7,219 nt of DNA, taken from NCBI GenBank assembly GCA_022424805.1, contig JAKMGR010000036.1, positions 1-7,219 on the forward strand. The letters run 5' to 3'. Of this stretch, positions 6,090-7,219 are shown in pieces (within the stretch, counting starts at the first letter, position 1; each line of letters opens with the position of its first letter). Position numbers and translations under genes: made by a program. Source of the stretch: Verrucomicrobiales bacterium. GTDB lineage: Bacteria > Verrucomicrobiota > Verrucomicrobiia > Verrucomicrobiales > DEV007. Under the pieces are notes generated by a model that did not search any database, was not told where the DNA came from, and saw only the letters and a program-made list of their open reading frames with translations.

Positions 6090-6123
6090 GGGCGTGTGAC
6101 TCAAGAGGGTTAGTCACACTCCC
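6090..6123. repeat. Interrupted inverted repeat between frr and the beta-helix gene
   Basis: GTGTGACT (6094-6101) and AGTCACAC (6112-6119) are perfect inverted copies around a 10-base spacer. One mismatch further out, GGG (6090-6092) pairs with CCC (6121-6123), giving 11 pairs. It lies 37 bases upstream of the ATG at 6053 and has no T-run on either side that would make it a standard intrinsic terminator. It may be an operator, a 5'-leader hairpin of the beta-helix gene or an mRNA end-stabilising structure after frr. Confidence 0.6.
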
Positions 6124-6190
6124 TTTCCCTTACTCACATCGTTTTTTCTTCGAGCTGCAGGAAAAAGAAAATGATAAGGAACGCAGCCAC

Positions 6191-6757
6191 TTATACGGTC
6201 ATCACATCTTCTTCCTTCGCGGCGAGATGCTCGTCGATGGATTTTACGTGTTTGTCCGTCAGGGTCTGGACTTCCTTTTCCATATCGTGAAAAGAATCCT
6301 CGGCAATGTCGCTGTTCTTCAAAGCCGTTTTGAGTTGGTCCATTCCGTCTTTGCGGGAGCTGCGAATGCGAACGCGACCTTGCTCGGCCATATCCTTGAT
6401 GAGTTTGACCAATTCAACACGACGCTCCTCGGAAAGTTCCGGAATTGGGAGTCGGATAAGCCGCCCGTCGCTAGCAGGGGTAATCCCGAGCTTGGACTCA
6501 CGCAATGCCCGCTCTACGTCAGCCATGATCGAAGGATCGTGCGGCTGAACCGTAAGAAGTCGCGGCTCCGGCGCAGAGACAAGCGCAAGTTGTTTCAGCG
6601 CCATTGTCGATCCATAGGACTCAACATTCACGTTGATGTTGTCGAGAAGAGCCGGGCTCGCCTTTCCAGTGCGAATGCTGGACATTTCGGAGGAGACGAA
6701 GTCAGCAGCTTTCTGCATCGATTCATCGAGCTCGAGTAGAAATGTTTCGGTATCCAT
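6191..6757 (-). CDS. frr: Ribosome recycling factor (RRF)
   Basis: This 188-residue protein splits the post-termination ribosome together with EF-G and recycles the subunits. The family pattern is clear: a long first helix ending in SSIRTGKASPALLDNINV (26-43), the domain II region YGSTMALKQLALVSAPEPR (48-66) and LLTVQPHD, the hinge and conserved GITPASDGRLIRLPIPELSEERR (91-113), then the RVRIRSSRKD region with Arg132 at the position of the essential Arg132 of E. coli RRF. The length matches the family (E. coli 185). The frame is open another 30 codons upstream, but those codons have no RRF character, so ATG 6757 (MDTETF) is preferred; no Shine-Dalgarno is seen. It follows pyrH by 86 bases in the same direction, the classic pyrH-frr order. 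Confidence 0.97.
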   Translation of the reverse strand: MDTETFLLELDESMQKAADFVSSEMSSIRTGKASPALLDNINVNVESYGSTMALKQLALVSAPEPRLLTVQPHDPSIMADVERALRESKLGITPASDGRLIRLPIPELSEERRVELVKLIKDMAEQGRVRIRSSRKDGMDQLKTALKNSDIAEDSFHDMEKEVQTLTDKHVKSIDEHLAAKEEDVMTV

Positions 6758-6843
6758 AGGGCAGGGGATTTGAGTTGATGGGGTGTTGTAAAATAAGATC
6801 GAGGTAGAAAAAAGCAAATGCGGTGCTGCCTGCGAGGCGCGAC

Positions 6844-7219
6844 TCAAGCATGCACGATCGTTCCGATGTCATCCCCAAGCAAAGCCCGTTTGATCGTTCC
6901 TTCCTGGTTCATATCAAAAACGACGATGGGAATGTCATTGTCCTGACAGAGAGTGAATGCTGTACCGTCCATCACTTTGAGGTTTTGTGAGAGTGCCTCG
7001 TTGTAGGTCAGGCTGTCGTAGCGCACAGCATCATCATTGGCGCGCGGGTCTTTGTCGTATACGCCGTCGACATTGGTTGCTTTGAAAATCATGTCCGCTC
7101 CGATTTCGCTGGCCCGCATGTCGGCGGTAGTATCTTTCGTGAAAATCGGCTTGCCTTTGACGCGACCAAAAATGACATGGCGGCGTTTTTGGAGGTGGAT
7201 AATCGCGAGACGCCGAATG
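6844..7219 (-). CDS. pyrH: UMP kinase (PyrH), C-terminal part, cut by window edge
   Basis: The last 124 residues of the bacterial amino-acid-kinase-fold UMP kinase are present, ending in TGA at 6846-6844. The enzyme phosphorylates UMP to UDP with ATP in pyrimidine nucleotide synthesis. The recognisable part is RASEIGADMIFKATNVDGVY, then DKDPRAND, LTYNEAL, LKVMDGTAFTLCQDNDIPIV and the C-terminal GTIVHA, very close to the usual pattern (ATKVDGV, LKVMD, AFTL). The frame stays open to the window edge, so the N-terminal half is outside; the internal ATG at 7119 is not the real start. One oddity: the loop before the FT-D motif, normally (A/G)GTGNPFFTTD, reads GRVKGKPIFTKD here, replacing residues that contact nucleotides. 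The gene is upstream of frr in the same direction, as in many bacteria. Confidence 0.9.
   Translation of the reverse strand, partial: IRRLAIIHLQKRRHVIFGRVKGKPIFTKDTTADMRASEIGADMIFKATNVDGVYDKDPRANDDAVRYDSLTYNEALSQNLKVMDGTAFTLCQDNDIPIVVFDMNQEGTIKRALLGDDIGTIVHA

Noticed and set aside
6135..6175. T-rich/A-rich imperfect inverted repeat after frr as an intrinsic terminator
   Set aside because: The stem is nearly all A-T with a 12-base loop and no GC-rich core, so it is not convincing.
6758..6847. Longer RRF reading frame overlapping the end of pyrH
   Set aside because: The added 30 residues have no RRF similarity and the family begins at the MDTETF start.

Overview
The window looks like a chromosomal segment of a Gram-negative bacterium, most likely a member of the Verrucomicrobiota (Opitutales/Puniceicoccales-like). 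This placement is inferred from the SHD1 domain, which is typical of Planctomycetes and Verrucomicrobia, from an ExbB/ExbD/TonB-like cluster, from the generally weak Shine-Dalgarno sites, and from the look of the ribosome recycling factor and UMP kinase. It is not proven. I see no insertion sequence, CRISPR array, tRNA or rRNA.

Two gene runs converge near 4255-4275. The plus-strand run (1-4254) holds the C-terminal part of a very acidic protein with five copies of an 'IFEL' motif. It is followed by an ExbB/TolQ-family channel protein, an ExbD/TolR-family protein, a TonB-like transducer with one membrane segment, a 79-residue membrane-anchored zinc-ribbon protein, and FabF (3-oxoacyl-ACP synthase II). 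Genes 2-4 should form an inner-membrane motor that uses proton-motive force to act on the outer membrane.

The minus-strand run (7219 down to 4276) begins with pyrH (UMP kinase, cut by the window edge) and frr (ribosome recycling factor). Next come a left-handed beta-helix protein resembling the acetyltransferase half of GlmU, an exported thioredoxin-fold/SHD1 protein, and a decayed TfoX N-domain gene.

The most interesting point is the thioredoxin-fold gene (4641-5327, minus). A conventional reading stops it at an in-frame TGA (5153-5151). Continuous coding runs on both sides in the same frame. The TGA sits exactly where the first cysteine of a CGPC redox motif belongs, giving U-G-P-C, and it is followed at once by a 30-nt hairpin with features of a bacterial SECIS element. 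I propose an exported selenocysteine-containing thioredoxin-like protein fused to an SHD1 domain, which a routine annotation would split or truncate. The competing explanation is a Cys-to-opal nonsense mutation. The neighbouring TfoX gene, with two in-frame TAG codons and a one-base frameshift, shows that decay does occur here.

Other points: the UMP-kinase loop that is normally GTGNP-like is strongly altered, and an 11-bp interrupted dyad lies between frr and the beta-helix gene.
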